Below are positions 22,315 through 30,415 of a stretch of 64,000 nucleotides of DNA, piece after piece. Numbering within the stretch: position 1 is the first letter of the stretch; every line of letters starts with the position of its first letter. The DNA comes from Streptomyces sp. Je 1-79 (GTDB lineage Bacteria; Actinomycetota; Actinomycetes; Streptomycetales; Streptomycetaceae), in NCBI RefSeq assembly GCF_025195125.1, contig NZ_JAMGSL010000009.1:5091-69090 (forward strand), read 5' to 3'. Under the pieces are notes generated by a model. The model worked only from the letters and a program-made list of their open reading frames with translations. It had not been told where the DNA came from and did no database searches. The position numbers and the translations under genes were made by a program.

Positions 22315-23208
22315 TTATCCCTTCACCGCGCCGGCCGTCAGACCCGCGGCCATCTTGCGCTGGACAAGGAGGAAGAGGATCACGATGGGAACGGCCATCA
22401 TCGTGGAGCCCGCCATCATCGGGGCGTACTCGGTGCCGTTCTTCGTGATGAAGTTGCCGAGCCAGACGGTGGCCGTCTGGTTCTGCTGGCTCATCAGCAT
22501 CAGCGCGTACAGGTACTCGTTCCACGCCTGGATGAAGCCGTAGACGGAGGTGGCGACCATGCCGGGGGCGAGCAGCGGGAAGACGACCCGGATGAACGCG
22601 CCGGTGCGGGTGCAGCCGTCGACCTGGGCGGCCTCCTCCAGCTCCTTGGGGATGTTGACGATGAAGCCGCGCAGCGTCCACACCGTGAAGGGCAGGATGA
22701 AGGTCAGGTACGTGATGATCAGGCCGGTGATCTTGTCGTACTGGCCCAGGTCGTTGAGCATCAGGAAGACCGGGATGATCATCGCGACGAGCGGGACCAT
22801 CTGGACGGCGAGGATGCCGACGATGACGATCTTGCGGCCCCGGAAGGCGAAGCGGGAGATGGCGAGCGCCGCCAGCATGCCCACGATGATGCCGATGACC
22901 ACGACCACGGACGAGACGACGAGGCTGCGGGTGACCGGGCCCCAGAAGTCCGCGATCTCCAGTGCGCGCTTGAAGTTCTCCAGCGTGAACGTGGAGGGGA
23001 AGAAGTGCGGGTTCGGGTCGATGGCGTCCTTGGCCGGCTTGAACGCCGTGTTGACCATCCAGTAGACCGGGAAGCCGACCGTGACGAAGACGAGCAGCCC
23101 GAGCACGTTCCAGCCGAGCTTGGACTTGCGGCGCTGTGTGACGGGGCGCCGGGCGGCGGGCGGCGCCGCGACGACGGGGGCGGCGGGAGCAGCGGTGTCC
23201 GTGGTCAC
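22315..23208 (-). CDS. dasC: DasC, ABC sugar permease
   Basis: A 297-residue inner-membrane permease with six predicted helices after a proline-rich cytosolic N-terminus. The EAA loop is ELEEAAQVDGCTRTGAFIRVV-like near 200-220, which contacts the shared MsiK-type ATPase; no ATPase gene is in the window. With DasA and DasB it imports N,N'-diacetylchitobiose. The GTG at 23208 overlaps the dasB stop as GTGA. Confidence 0.94.
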   Translation of the reverse strand: MTTDTAAPAAPVVAAPPAARRPVTQRRKSKLGWNVLGLLVFVTVGFPVYWMVNTAFKPAKDAIDPNPHFFPSTFTLENFKRALEIADFWGPVTRSLVVSSVVVVIGIIVGMLAALAISRFAFRGRKIVIVGILAVQMVPLVAMIIPVFLMLNDLGQYDKITGLIITYLTFILPFTVWTLRGFIVNIPKELEEAAQVDGCTRTGAFIRVVFPLLAPGMVATSVYGFIQAWNEYLYALMLMSQQNQTATVWLGNFITKNGTEYAPMMAGSTMMAVPIVILFLLVQRKMAAGLTAGAVKG

Positions 23209-24197
23209 TCCACTTCTCCGATCTTGAGCATCTGACGCATGTACACGGCGACCACGCCGAGCAGCAGCAGGACCGTGACGAGCGCGATCGCGGAGCCGGT
23301 GCCGTAGTCGTTGACGACGAACGCCTTGTCGAACGAGTACGTGGTGAGCAGCTGGAACTCCGCCTCGGGGTGGCCGTTGCGCATCACGTAGACCTGCGGG
23401 AAGACGCCCATGTCCCAGATGACCGAGAGCGTCGTCAGCATGACGATGATCGGCTTGAGGATGGGCAGGGTCACGAAGCGGAAGACGCCCCAGGCTCCGG
23501 CGCCGTCGAGGCGGGCGGCCTCCTCCAGCTCCTTGGGGACCTGGGTCAGACCGGCGCTGAGCGTGATGACGACGAAGGGCACGGCGCCCCAGACGACGAG
23601 CAGCATGATGACGGCAAGGCCCTGGGGGCCGCTGGCGAACCAGTTGTGGCCGATCATGTCGACGCCCGGGATCCTGCTGAGGATCCAGTTGAGGACGCCG
23701 TAGTCGGCGTCGAAGAGCCACTTGAAGATCGCGGTGGCGACGATGATGGGCATGCCCCAGCTCGCCACGAGCACGATGTTGATGAGCGCCTTGACCCAGC
23801 CGGAGACCCGCTGGAGCAGCAGCGCGATCAGCATGCCGATCACCATCGTGAGGACGACCGCGCCGCCCGCGAAGATCACGGTGCGCAGGACGACGGCCCA
23901 GAACTCGCCGTCACCCAGGATCTTGGTGAAGTTGTCGAGGCCCGCCCACTCCGCCTCCTGGAAGCCCCAGAGCTGGGGCTGTCCGAAGTACTGGAAGGAG
24001 AGCGTGACCAGGCGCACCAGCGGATAGCCGAGCACCAGGAGCAGGATGAGCAAGCAGGGCGCGAGCAGCATCCAGGGGATCCCACCCCCACCCGCGGTCG
24101 GCTTCTTCCCCGGCTTCGGGGTACCGGCTCCGGAGCCGGATGGTGGCGATTGCCGCACCGGCGGCACCTTCGCGGTGGTTGTGTCTGCGGCACTCAT
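23205..24197 (-). CDS. dasB: DasB, ABC sugar permease
   Basis: A 330-residue permease with six to seven helices and an EAA loop PKELEEAARLDGAGAWGVF. The first 38 residues are a cytosolic Pro/Gly-rich segment. It pairs with DasC to form the chitobiose channel. It is separated from dasA by an unusual 214-base structured spacer but directly coupled to dasC. Confidence 0.94.
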   Translation of the reverse strand: MSAADTTTAKVPPVRQSPPSGSGAGTPKPGKKPTAGGGGIPWMLLAPCLLILLLVLGYPLVRLVTLSFQYFGQPQLWGFQEAEWAGLDNFTKILGDGEFWAVVLRTVIFAGGAVVLTMVIGMLIALLLQRVSGWVKALINIVLVASWGMPIIVATAIFKWLFDADYGVLNWILSRIPGVDMIGHNWFASGPQGLAVIMLLVVWGAVPFVVITLSAGLTQVPKELEEAARLDGAGAWGVFRFVTLPILKPIIVMLTTLSVIWDMGVFPQVYVMRNGHPEAEFQLLTTYSFDKAFVVNDYGTGSAIALVTVLLLLGVVAVYMRQMLKIGEVE

Positions 24198-24234
24198 CCC
24201 GTGCTCCTCAGCGATCCCTCTCGTGGTACGGGAA

Positions 24235-24403
24235 GCAGGGCCCCGTCGTCCCTTTTCGAGGCGCGGTTCTCCGCCGGGGCGCTCTCAGCGTGCGTCGACG
24301 GTCGATCGTGCTCGGGTCGCTCGTTCCTCGCGACCCTCCGCGCGTTCTCCCCTTCGACACCCGCGCGCCCCTTCGGCTCACTCGCCAGGGTGACGGGGCC
24401 CTG
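24235..24403 (-). other. Folded intercistronic element between dasA and dasB
   Basis: The 214-base gap contains a perfect 12-bp inverted repeat whose arms (24235-24246 CAGGGCCCCGTC and 24392-24403) lie almost at its two ends, 145 bases apart. Inside is another hairpin, GGGTCGC (24314-24320) with GCGACCC (24330-24336). In the RNA this could fold as one long closed structure. Such elements often let more binding protein than permease be made by ending or protecting transcripts. Confidence 0.55.
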
Positions 24404-24411
24404 CCCATAGG

Positions 24412-25692
24412 TCACTTGGTGTTGATGACCTTGTCGATGGCGGCGTCCGCGTCCTTGGCGGCGGCGTCGACCGACTTCTTGCCGTTGGCGATCTCGATGA
24501 GCATCGTCTTGAGGATCTGGGCCTTCTCGACCTGGCCCCAGCCCGGAGCGGTCGGGACGAACCAGCTGGACTCGGCAGCGGTGGCCGGGACCGTGGTGGC
24601 CGGGTCGGCCTTCAGCGGGGCGAGGTCCGCCTTGTTGTTGGGCAGGTTGCCCTTGGCGACGAGGCCCTTCTGGCCCTCGGGGCCGGTGAAGGCGGCGATC
24701 CACTCGGCCGCGACGCCCTGCGCCTTGGACTTGACCGGGATGGCCAGGTCGGAGCCGCCGAGGAAGACCGGGAGGTTCTTGCCGGACGGGCCGGGCATCA
24801 CGAAGTTCTCGAGCTTGTCCTTCAGCCCGCCGACCTTGTCGCTCTTCGGGTCGGCCGCGGTGGCGCCCTCCCAGCCGGCGGCGAACATCGTCGCGGCGTT
24901 GCCCTGGCCGAAGACGACCGGGCGGTCGGCCTCGTCCTTGGTCTTGTCGCCGTGCATGTACTTGTCGACGATGTTCTTGTACTCGGTCAGGCCCTTGACG
25001 GACTCCGGCGAGGACAGGTTCGCCTTCCAGGTCTCGCCTTCCTGCTTGGCGATCGAGCCGCCGGCGTCGAAGACGAAGGACATCGCGGCGTACCAGTCGG
25101 GCGACGGCTGGTACCAGGCGCTGAACTTGTCGCCCTTCTTCTTCTGGATGGCGTCGAGCGCGGCGGTCAGCTCGGCCCAGGTCTTCGGGGCGGCCTTGAC
25201 GCCGGCCTCGGCGGCGATGTCCTTGCGCCAGGTGCCCACGCGGCCACCGGCGTAGTAGGGGACACCGTAGGTCTTGCCGTTGTAGGTGACCGAGTCCTTG
25301 AGGGCGTCGAGCCACTTGTCCGAGTTCTCGAACTTCGACGCGTCGACCTCGGCGAAGGCGCCCTTGGCCATGTAGCTGATCATCTCGGAGTTGCCCATCT
25401 CGACAACGTCCGGGGCCTTGTCCGTGGCGAGCACCGCGTCGAGCTTGGTGTTCTTGTCCGGCCAGCCGTAGTACTCGTGCTTGATCTTGATGCCCGGGTG
25501 CTTCTTGGTCACCGCGTCGTCGGCGGCCTTGACCAGCTCCGGCCAGTTGTTCTGGGCGTCGACCGTCAGCCAGACGGTCAGCTCCTTGGCGTCGCCGCCG
25601 GCGTTGTCCCCGCTCTTGTCAGTACCACCACACGCCGCGATGCTGACCATGATGCCCGCGACGCCGATCGCCGCGATGAGCTTGCGCTTCAC
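24412..25692 (-). CDS. dasA: DasA, chitobiose-binding lipoprotein
   Basis: A 426-residue extracellular solute-binding protein of family 1. A lipoprotein signal with lipobox S-I-A-A-C places the acylated cysteine at residue 21. The body (KELTVWLTVDAQNNWPEL, later GTWRKDIAAEAGV and GNAATMFAAGWEG) is a typical sugar-binding fold. It captures N,N'-diacetylchitobiose for DasBC. The GTG at 25692 follows GGAGG with five-base spacing. Upstream in-frame codons to 25740 lie in the leader. DasR boxes overlap the promoter. Confidence 0.95.
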   Translation of the reverse strand: MKRKLIAAIGVAGIMVSIAACGGTDKSGDNAGGDAKELTVWLTVDAQNNWPELVKAADDAVTKKHPGIKIKHEYYGWPDKNTKLDAVLATDKAPDVVEMGNSEMISYMAKGAFAEVDASKFENSDKWLDALKDSVTYNGKTYGVPYYAGGRVGTWRKDIAAEAGVKAAPKTWAELTAALDAIQKKKGDKFSAWYQPSPDWYAAMSFVFDAGGSIAKQEGETWKANLSSPESVKGLTEYKNIVDKYMHGDKTKDEADRPVVFGQGNAATMFAAGWEGATAADPKSDKVGGLKDKLENFVMPGPSGKNLPVFLGGSDLAIPVKSKAQGVAAEWIAAFTGPEGQKGLVAKGNLPNNKADLAPLKADPATTVPATAAESSWFVPTAPGWGQVEKAQILKTMLIEIANGKKSVDAAAKDADAAIDKVINTK

Positions 25693-25778
25693 GCCACCCT
25701 CCTCAGGGATGCCTGCAACCCCCCCACCGCGCGAAGACATACGTCGAGTAGTGCTCGTGGGGCTGGGACCTGGTCTTT

Positions 25779-25818
25779 AATGGTTTAGACCAGTACCCGG
25801 AGCTTGGCCTAGACCTTT
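25779..25818. promoter_or_regulatory. Pair of DasR boxes in the dasA-dasR intergenic region
   Basis: AATGGTTTAGACCAGT at 25779-25794 reads ACTGGTCTAAACCATT on the dasA strand, a strong DasR site. A weaker second match, CTTGGCCTAGACCTTT, lies at 25803-25818. Two sites between dasA and divergent dasR are the known arrangement in S. coelicolor and suit repression of dasABC and autoregulation. Confidence 0.85.
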
Positions 25819-25975
25819 AGGGGTGTCAAGGGTGTATAAGAAGGGCAGTCGCGTCCGTTATCGGACCGACACCTGAGGGAGGGCGACGACCCGTGACCGG
25901 TCCGTGCCACCATGTGAGCCGCGACAGACGGAGGAGCCGGTGACGGCAGCAGCACAGGAGTCGGGAAGGCAGGCC

Positions 25976-26740
25976 ATGGCCACGGACGCGGGCAGCCCGG
26001 AGAAAGAGGGCGGGATCGCCACCCGCACCGCCCGCGTGCCCAAGTACTACCGACTGAAGCGGCACTTGCTCGACATGACGGAGACCCTGCCGCCCGGCAC
26101 TCCCGTCCCGCCGGAGCGGACCCTTGCCGCCGAGTTCGACACCTCGCGCACCACCGTGCGCCAGGCCCTGCAGGAACTGGTCGTCGAGGGCCGGCTCGAA
26201 AGGATCCAGGGCAAGGGCACGTTCGTCGCCAAGCCCAAGGTCTCGCAGGCGCTCCAGCTCACCTCCTACACCGAGGACATGCGGGCGCAGGGCCTGGAGC
26301 CCACCTCGCAGCTGCTCGACATCGGGTACGTGACGGCCGACGACACCCTCGCCGGCCTGCTCGACATCTCGCCCGGCGGGCGCGTCCTGCGGATCGAGCG
26401 GCTCCGGCTGGCGAGCGGCGAGCCGATGGCGATCGAGACCACGCACCTTTCGGCCAAGCGCTTCCCCGCCCTGCGCCGTTCGCTGGTGAAGTACACCTCG
26501 CTCTACACCGCGCTCGCGGAGGTGTACGACGTGCACCTCGCCGAGGCCGAGGAGACCATCGAGACCTCGCTGGCGACCCCGCGCGAGGCGGGGCTGCTCG
26601 GCACGGACGTGGGCCTTCCGATGCTGATGCTCTCGCGCCACTCGCTGGACGCCCAGGGCGAGCCGGTCGAGTGGGTGCGCTCGGTGTACCGCGGCGACCG
26701 GTACAAGTTCGTGGCGCGACTCCAGCGCCCCAACGGCTGA
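25976..26740 (+). CDS. dasR: DasR, GntR/HutC-family amino-sugar regulator
   Basis: A 254-residue regulator, the length I remember for S. coelicolor DasR, when read from the ATG at 25976. The winged HTH runs RVPKYYRLKRHLLDM to EFDTSRTTVRQALQELV and GRLERIQGKGTF (about 18-85); the UTRA effector domain follows, with SYTEDMRAQGLEPTS and MAIETTHLSAKRFP. It represses chitin/GlcNAc genes and represses antibiotic clusters until glucosamine-6-phosphate binds. A GTG at 25940 with a better ribosome site (GGAGGAG) would add 12 residues and is the alternative start. Confidence 0.96.
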   Translation: MATDAGSPEKEGGIATRTARVPKYYRLKRHLLDMTETLPPGTPVPPERTLAAEFDTSRTTVRQALQELVVEGRLERIQGKGTFVAKPKVSQALQLTSYTEDMRAQGLEPTSQLLDIGYVTADDTLAGLLDISPGGRVLRIERLRLASGEPMAIETTHLSAKRFPALRRSLVKYTSLYTALAEVYDVHLAEAEETIETSLATPREAGLLGTDVGLPMLMLSRHSLDAQGEPVEWVRSVYRGDRYKFVARLQRPNG

Positions 26741-26824
26741 CCCCCGACGGGCCCCGACCGGCCCCCAGCGGCTGACGCCCCCTCAGCACCCCGGCTGGCC
26801 GAAAAACTTCGCCCGCACATCGAA

Positions 26825-26865
26825 CCAGTGCCCCGGCAGCTCCGTGAGGAGTGTCGGGGCACTGG
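26825..26865 (+). terminator. Terminator after dasR
   Basis: CCAGTGCCCCG (26825-26835) and CGGGGCACTGG (26855-26865) form a perfect 11-bp stem about 85 bases past the dasR stop. Confidence 0.75.
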
Positions 26866-26908
26866 CATGTCGCGTGCAGCGCGGCCGGTGGGGAGCGTAC
26901 CGATATCC

Positions 26909-26944
26909 GTCCGTTATTCGGACCGGGGTTCCATGAAGTGGAAC
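26909..26944. promoter_or_regulatory. Palindromes upstream of DUF3311-mctP
   Basis: GTCCG-TTATT-CGGAC at 26909-26923 and GTTCC-N7-GGAAC at 26928-26944 lie side by side about 70-100 bases before the DUF3311 start. These two dyads are candidate regulator sites for the uptake operon. The factor is unknown. Confidence 0.4.
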
Positions 26945-27012
26945 GGTCCCCTAGATTTCCCAGGCATTACAGATGCTGATCAAAGGTGAACGCGAGGGGA
27001 CGGAGTCGCCGC

Positions 27013-27276
27013 ATGGCAGAACAGACGCAAGAGAAGGAACCGGTCATCACACCGGTGCGCGTGGTGGTCGCACTCTGTCTGATCGCCCCGTTCGTGGCGA
27101 TGCTCTGGGTGAGCTCGTACGCGAAGGTGGAGCCGACGTTCGCCGGCATCCCGTTCTTCTACTGGTACCAGATGGCCTGGGTGCTCATCTCGACCCTGCT
27201 GACGATGGTGGCGTACGCGCTCTGGAACCGTGACGTGAGGGCCCGTAAGGCCCGCAAGGAAGGTGCGTCGAAGTGA
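27013..27276 (+). CDS. DUF3311 membrane protein, small partner of MctP
   Basis: An 87-residue protein with two transmembrane segments (about 15-37 and 52-72) and a basic C-terminus. DUF3311 proteins are encoded directly before sodium:solute symporters of the MctP group and probably form a small accessory subunit. Its TGA overlaps the GTG of mctP, so the two are translationally coupled. A GGGGACGGAG ribosome site precedes the ATG. Confidence 0.85.
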   Translation: MAEQTQEKEPVITPVRVVVALCLIAPFVAMLWVSSYAKVEPTFAGIPFFYWYQMAWVLISTLLTMVAYALWNRDVRARKARKEGASK

Positions 27277-28898
27277 ACGACGGCGTGAACGGCGTCGCAC
27301 TCGCCGTCTTCATCTTCTTCTTCCTGGCCGTCACGGTCATGGGATTCCTCGCCTCGCGCTGGCGCAAGGCCGAGAACGAGAACAGCCTCGACGAATGGGG
27401 CCTGGGCGGCCGCTCGTTCGGCACCTGGGTGACCTGGTTCCTGCTCGGCGGCGACCTCTACACCGCGTACACCTTCGTCGCCGTCCCCGCGGCGATCTAC
27501 GCGGCGGGCGCGGCCGGCTTCTTCGCCGTGCCGTACACGATCCTGGTCTACCCGCTGATCTTCACCTTCCTGCCCCGCCTCTGGTCGGTGTCGCACAAGC
27601 ACGGGTACGTGACGACCTCGGACTTCGTCCGCGGACGCTTCGGCTCCAAGGGCCTGTCGCTCGCGGTCGCCGTCACCGGCATCCTCGCGACCATGCCGTA
27701 CATCGCGCTCCAGCTCGTCGGCATCCAGGCCGTCCTGGACGTGATGGGCGTGGGCGGCGGCGAGAACACGCACTGGTTCATCAAGGACCTGCCGCTGCTC
27801 ATCGCCTTCGGTGTCCTCGCGGCGTACACCTACTCCTCGGGTCTGCGTGCCCCGGCGCTCATCGCCTTCGTCAAGGACACCCTGATCTACATCGTCATCG
27901 CGGTGGCGATCATCTACATCCCGATCAAGCTGGGCGGCTTCGACGAGATCTTCGCCAAGGCCGGCGAGGCGTACGCGACGATCAACCCGGCGACCGAGAA
28001 GCCGCGCGGCGCGCTGGTGCCGGGCGAGCTGGGCCAGTGGGGCTACGCGACGCTCGCGCTCGGCTCGGCGCTCGCGCTCTTCATGTACCCGCACTCGATC
28101 ACGGCGACGCTCTCCTCGCGCAGCCGTGACGTGATCCGCCGCAACACCACGATCCTGCCGCTGTACTCGCTGATGCTGGGTCTGCTGGCGCTGCTCGGCT
28201 TCATGGCGATCGCCGCCGGGGTCAAGGTCTCCAACGGCCAGCTCGCCATCCCGCAGCTGTTCGAGAACATGTTCCCGGACTGGTTCGCGGGCGTCGCGTT
28301 CGCCGCCATCGGCATCGGCGCGCTGGTGCCGGCCGCGATCATGTCGATCGCCGCCGCCAACCTGTTCACCCGCAACATCTACAAGGACTTCCTGAAGCCG
28401 GACGCCACGCCGGAGCAGGAGACCAAGGTGTCCAAGCTGGTGTCGCTGCTCGTGAAGGTCGGCGCGCTCGCCTTCGTCCTCACCATGGACAAGACGGTCG
28501 CGATCAACTTCCAGCTGCTCGGTGGCATCTGGATCCTCCAGACCCTCCCGGCGCTGGTCGGCGGCCTGTTCACCCGCTGGTTCCACCGCTGGGCGCTGCT
28601 CGCCGGCTGGGCCGTCGGCATGGTCTACGGCACGGCGGCGGCGTACGGCGTGGCCAGCCCGACCCAGAAGCACTTCGGCGGCTCGTCCGCCGAGATCCCG
28701 GGCATCGGCGAGATCGGCTACATCGGCCTCACCGCGTTCGTGATCAACGTGATCGTCACCGTCGTCCTCACCTTCGTCCTGAAGGCCGTCAAGGCGCCGG
28801 AGGGCGTGGACGAGACCTCGCCGTCGGACTACACGGCGGACGCGGGCGACCCGGGCGTCGAGACCGAGATGCCGAAGCTCGGGGCGAGCACCCACTGA
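27273..28898 (+). CDS. mctP: MctP-type monocarboxylate/sodium:solute symporter
   Basis: A 541-residue symporter with about 13 transmembrane helices. It starts near VALAVFIFFFLAVTVMGFLASRW and shows the SSS-family signature region GLRAPALIAFVKDTLIYIVI and MSIAAANLFTRNIYKDF. The MctP group imports lactate, pyruvate, acetate and similar acids. The first codons overlap the DUF3311 gene. The C-terminal 50 residues are hydrophilic and acidic. Confidence 0.88.
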   Translation: MNDGVNGVALAVFIFFFLAVTVMGFLASRWRKAENENSLDEWGLGGRSFGTWVTWFLLGGDLYTAYTFVAVPAAIYAAGAAGFFAVPYTILVYPLIFTFLPRLWSVSHKHGYVTTSDFVRGRFGSKGLSLAVAVTGILATMPYIALQLVGIQAVLDVMGVGGGENTHWFIKDLPLLIAFGVLAAYTYSSGLRAPALIAFVKDTLIYIVIAVAIIYIPIKLGGFDEIFAKAGEAYATINPATEKPRGALVPGELGQWGYATLALGSALALFMYPHSITATLSSRSRDVIRRNTTILPLYSLMLGLLALLGFMAIAAGVKVSNGQLAIPQLFENMFPDWFAGVAFAAIGIGALVPAAIMSIAAANLFTRNIYKDFLKPDATPEQETKVSKLVSLLVKVGALAFVLTMDKTVAINFQLLGGIWILQTLPALVGGLFTRWFHRWALLAGWAVGMVYGTAAAYGVASPTQKHFGGSSAEIPGIGEIGYIGLTAFVINVIVTVVLTFVLKAVKAPEGVDETSPSDYTADAGDPGVETEMPKLGASTH

Positions 28899-28919
28899 CC
28901 GCTCCCCCGCCGATGTGAC

Positions 28920-28960
28920 GAAGGCCGTCGCGCCTCCTCCGGGAATGCGCGGCGGCCTTC
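28920..28960 (+). terminator. Terminator after mctP
   Basis: A 14-bp stem, GAAGGCCGTCGCGC with GCGCGGCGGCCTTC (one G-U pair), 13-base loop, starting 22 bases after the mctP stop. Confidence 0.75.
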
Positions 28961-28985
28961 GCCGTCCGTACGAAAGGATCCACGG

Positions 28986-29588
28986 ATGCGCTCCGTTCCC
29001 CGCCTCGCCGTACTGCTGCTGCTTCCGCTCGCCCTGGCCGTCACCGGCTGCGGCACCAAGGTGCTCGGCGCCACCCCGCCCGACCGCGCGGAGCTCCAGG
29101 CCCGCGCCCGGGCCCTGCAGACGCTCCCCGAGCACGTGTACGTGACGGAGGCCGACGGCTTCGAACTGGCGGAGCAGTCCGTGGGCGTGCTCGGCGGCGA
29201 CGGCTTCTCGGCGACCTACGTGTCGAAGACGGGCGGACAGATCACGATCGGCGTCGACCGTGGCACGGTCGACGAGAAGACCTGCGCCGCCGAAGCCTCC
29301 GCCTCCGGCGCCTGCGAGAAGGACGGCAAGGGCTGGTACCGCGCCTCCGGAGGCCGTCACGCGTACCTCCGTACGGAGAACGGGCTGCGCATCCAGCTCA
29401 CCGCCGACACCGCCGGCGTGGACCGGGCCGTCCTGCGCGCCGCCGCCGAGAAGGCCCACCGCGCGGACGACGCCGAACTGGACGCCGTGCTGCCCGAGGA
29501 GACGGGCCCCGGCGAGCCGGTCGAGCGCGGCGACCTGCCGCCGGTGGGCGACGGAGCCCCCGACAACGGAGTGGGCGCGAGCGGCTGA
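28986..29588 (+). CDS. Putative membrane-anchored lipoprotein
   Basis: A 200-residue exported protein. The signal has a positive N-terminus, a leucine-rich core and lipobox A-V-T-G-C with cysteine at 22. The mature part is about 180 residues, has two internal cysteines (near 99 and 107) and an acidic disordered tail from about residue 160. No family recognised; its role at the cell envelope is unknown. It follows the mctP terminator and precedes a GNAT gene. Confidence 0.7.
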   Translation: MRSVPRLAVLLLLPLALAVTGCGTKVLGATPPDRAELQARARALQTLPEHVYVTEADGFELAEQSVGVLGGDGFSATYVSKTGGQITIGVDRGTVDEKTCAAEASASGACEKDGKGWYRASGGRHAYLRTENGLRIQLTADTAGVDRAVLRAAAEKAHRADDAELDAVLPEETGPGEPVERGDLPPVGDGAPDNGVGASG

Positions 29589-29606
29589 GCGCGGCAGACT
29601 GCCCGG

Positions 29607-30110
29607 ATGGACTACACCATCAGGGCGGTACGACCCGAGGAGTACGAGGCCCTCGGCGAGATCACCGCGCGCGCCTTCCTCGACGACGGGCACCTCGACT
29701 TCGGCGAGGAGGACGACTACCTGCACCTGCTGCGGGACGTGGCCCGGCGGGTCGCCGAGGCCGACGTGCTGGTGGCGGTGGACCGCGACGGCACGGTGCT
29801 CGGCGGGGTGACGTTCGCCCGGGGCGGCGAGGAGTGGGCGGACATCGCGCGCGAGGGCGAGGCCGAGTTCCGGATGCTCGCCGTGGCGAAGGGCGCGCGC
29901 GGCCGGGGTGTCGGCGAGGCGCTCGTACGGACCTGTGTGGAGCGCGCGCGGAACACCGGGGAGTACCGGCGCATGGTGCTCTCCACCCAGTCCAACATGG
30001 CCTCCGCCCACCGGATCTACGAGCGTCTCGGCTTCGTCCGCACCCCCGACCGGGACTGGAAGCCGCTGCCTGACATGGCCCCCCTGTTCACGTATGCCCT
30101 GGAGCTCTGA
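29607..30110 (+). CDS. GNAT family N-acetyltransferase
   Basis: A 167-residue acetyltransferase. LAVAKGARGRGVGEALVRTCVERA is the acetyl-CoA loop (R/Q-x-x-G-x-G) near residues 96-119, and SAHRIYERLGFVRTPDRDW is the typical final motif. Substrate unknown. It begins 18 bases after the lipoprotein gene and is probably co-transcribed with it. Confidence 0.87.
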   Translation: MDYTIRAVRPEEYEALGEITARAFLDDGHLDFGEEDDYLHLLRDVARRVAEADVLVAVDRDGTVLGGVTFARGGEEWADIAREGEAEFRMLAVAKGARGRGVGEALVRTCVERARNTGEYRRMVLSTQSNMASAHRIYERLGFVRTPDRDWKPLPDMAPLFTYALEL

Positions 30111-30125
30111 CTCGCCAACGACACA

Positions 30126-30163
30126 ACATGTGGGGGGTGCTTCGAGGGGCGCCCCCCACATGT
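30126..30163 (+). terminator. Strong hairpin between GNAT gene and nrd riboswitch
   Basis: ACATGTGGGGGGTGC (30126-30140) pairs with GCGCCCCCCACATGT (30149-30163) over 15 bp with one G-U pair and an eight-base loop, 15 bases after the GNAT stop. It insulates the nrd leader from upstream transcription. Confidence 0.8.
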
Positions 30164-30171
30164 ATGCTCAT

Positions 30172-30282
30172 CCTCGCTGTCCTCGCAGGGGAATCCGGTG
30201 GAAATCCGGAACTGTCCCGCAACGGTGTGGTTTCTGCGTGCTTGTACGCCGACCGAGTCCGAAGACCTGTGGACAGCGCGCC
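30172..30282 (+). ncRNA. Cobalamin (B12) riboswitch of nrdAB
   Basis: The leader contains the hallmark cobalamin aptamer core: GGGGAATCCGGTG, GAAATCCGGAACTG and CCCGCAACGGT in order (about 30188-30226), then the 3' element GAGTCCGAAGACCTG (about 30255-30269). In S. coelicolor, B12 represses class Ia nrdABS through such a riboswitch because the B12-dependent class II enzyme takes over. About 130 bases of expression platform lie between aptamer and the nrdA GTG. Exact ends are estimated. Confidence 0.85.
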
Positions 30283-30415
30283 CGGTCCTTCCGTTCCGGG
30301 TGCCACAGACGTCCGGGCCTCGCGGAGTGGGCCGTGGCGCGGCTCCCCCTGCCTTCGGGGTGCCGCCGCCCGCCTCCCCCGCGCCGGCCCCGAGCCGAGC
30401 GAGGGAGAGCCCCAC

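Noticed and set aside
20842..23235. A long plus-strand open frame of about 800 codons opposite the das genes
   Set aside because: It is the antisense of dasD, dasC and dasB, which have clear family motifs. Its translation is rich in Gly, Arg, Val and Asp without any domain, as expected for shadow frames in high-GC DNA.
27159..30161. A 1000-codon minus-strand frame
   Set aside because: It spans the antisense of mctP, a lipoprotein and a GNAT gene that are well supported, crosses their terminator, and shows no domain.
30128..30415. N-terminal extension of nrdA by 96 codons
   Set aside because: The extension would read through the terminator hairpin and the cobalamin riboswitch; the GTG at 30416 has a proper ribosome site.
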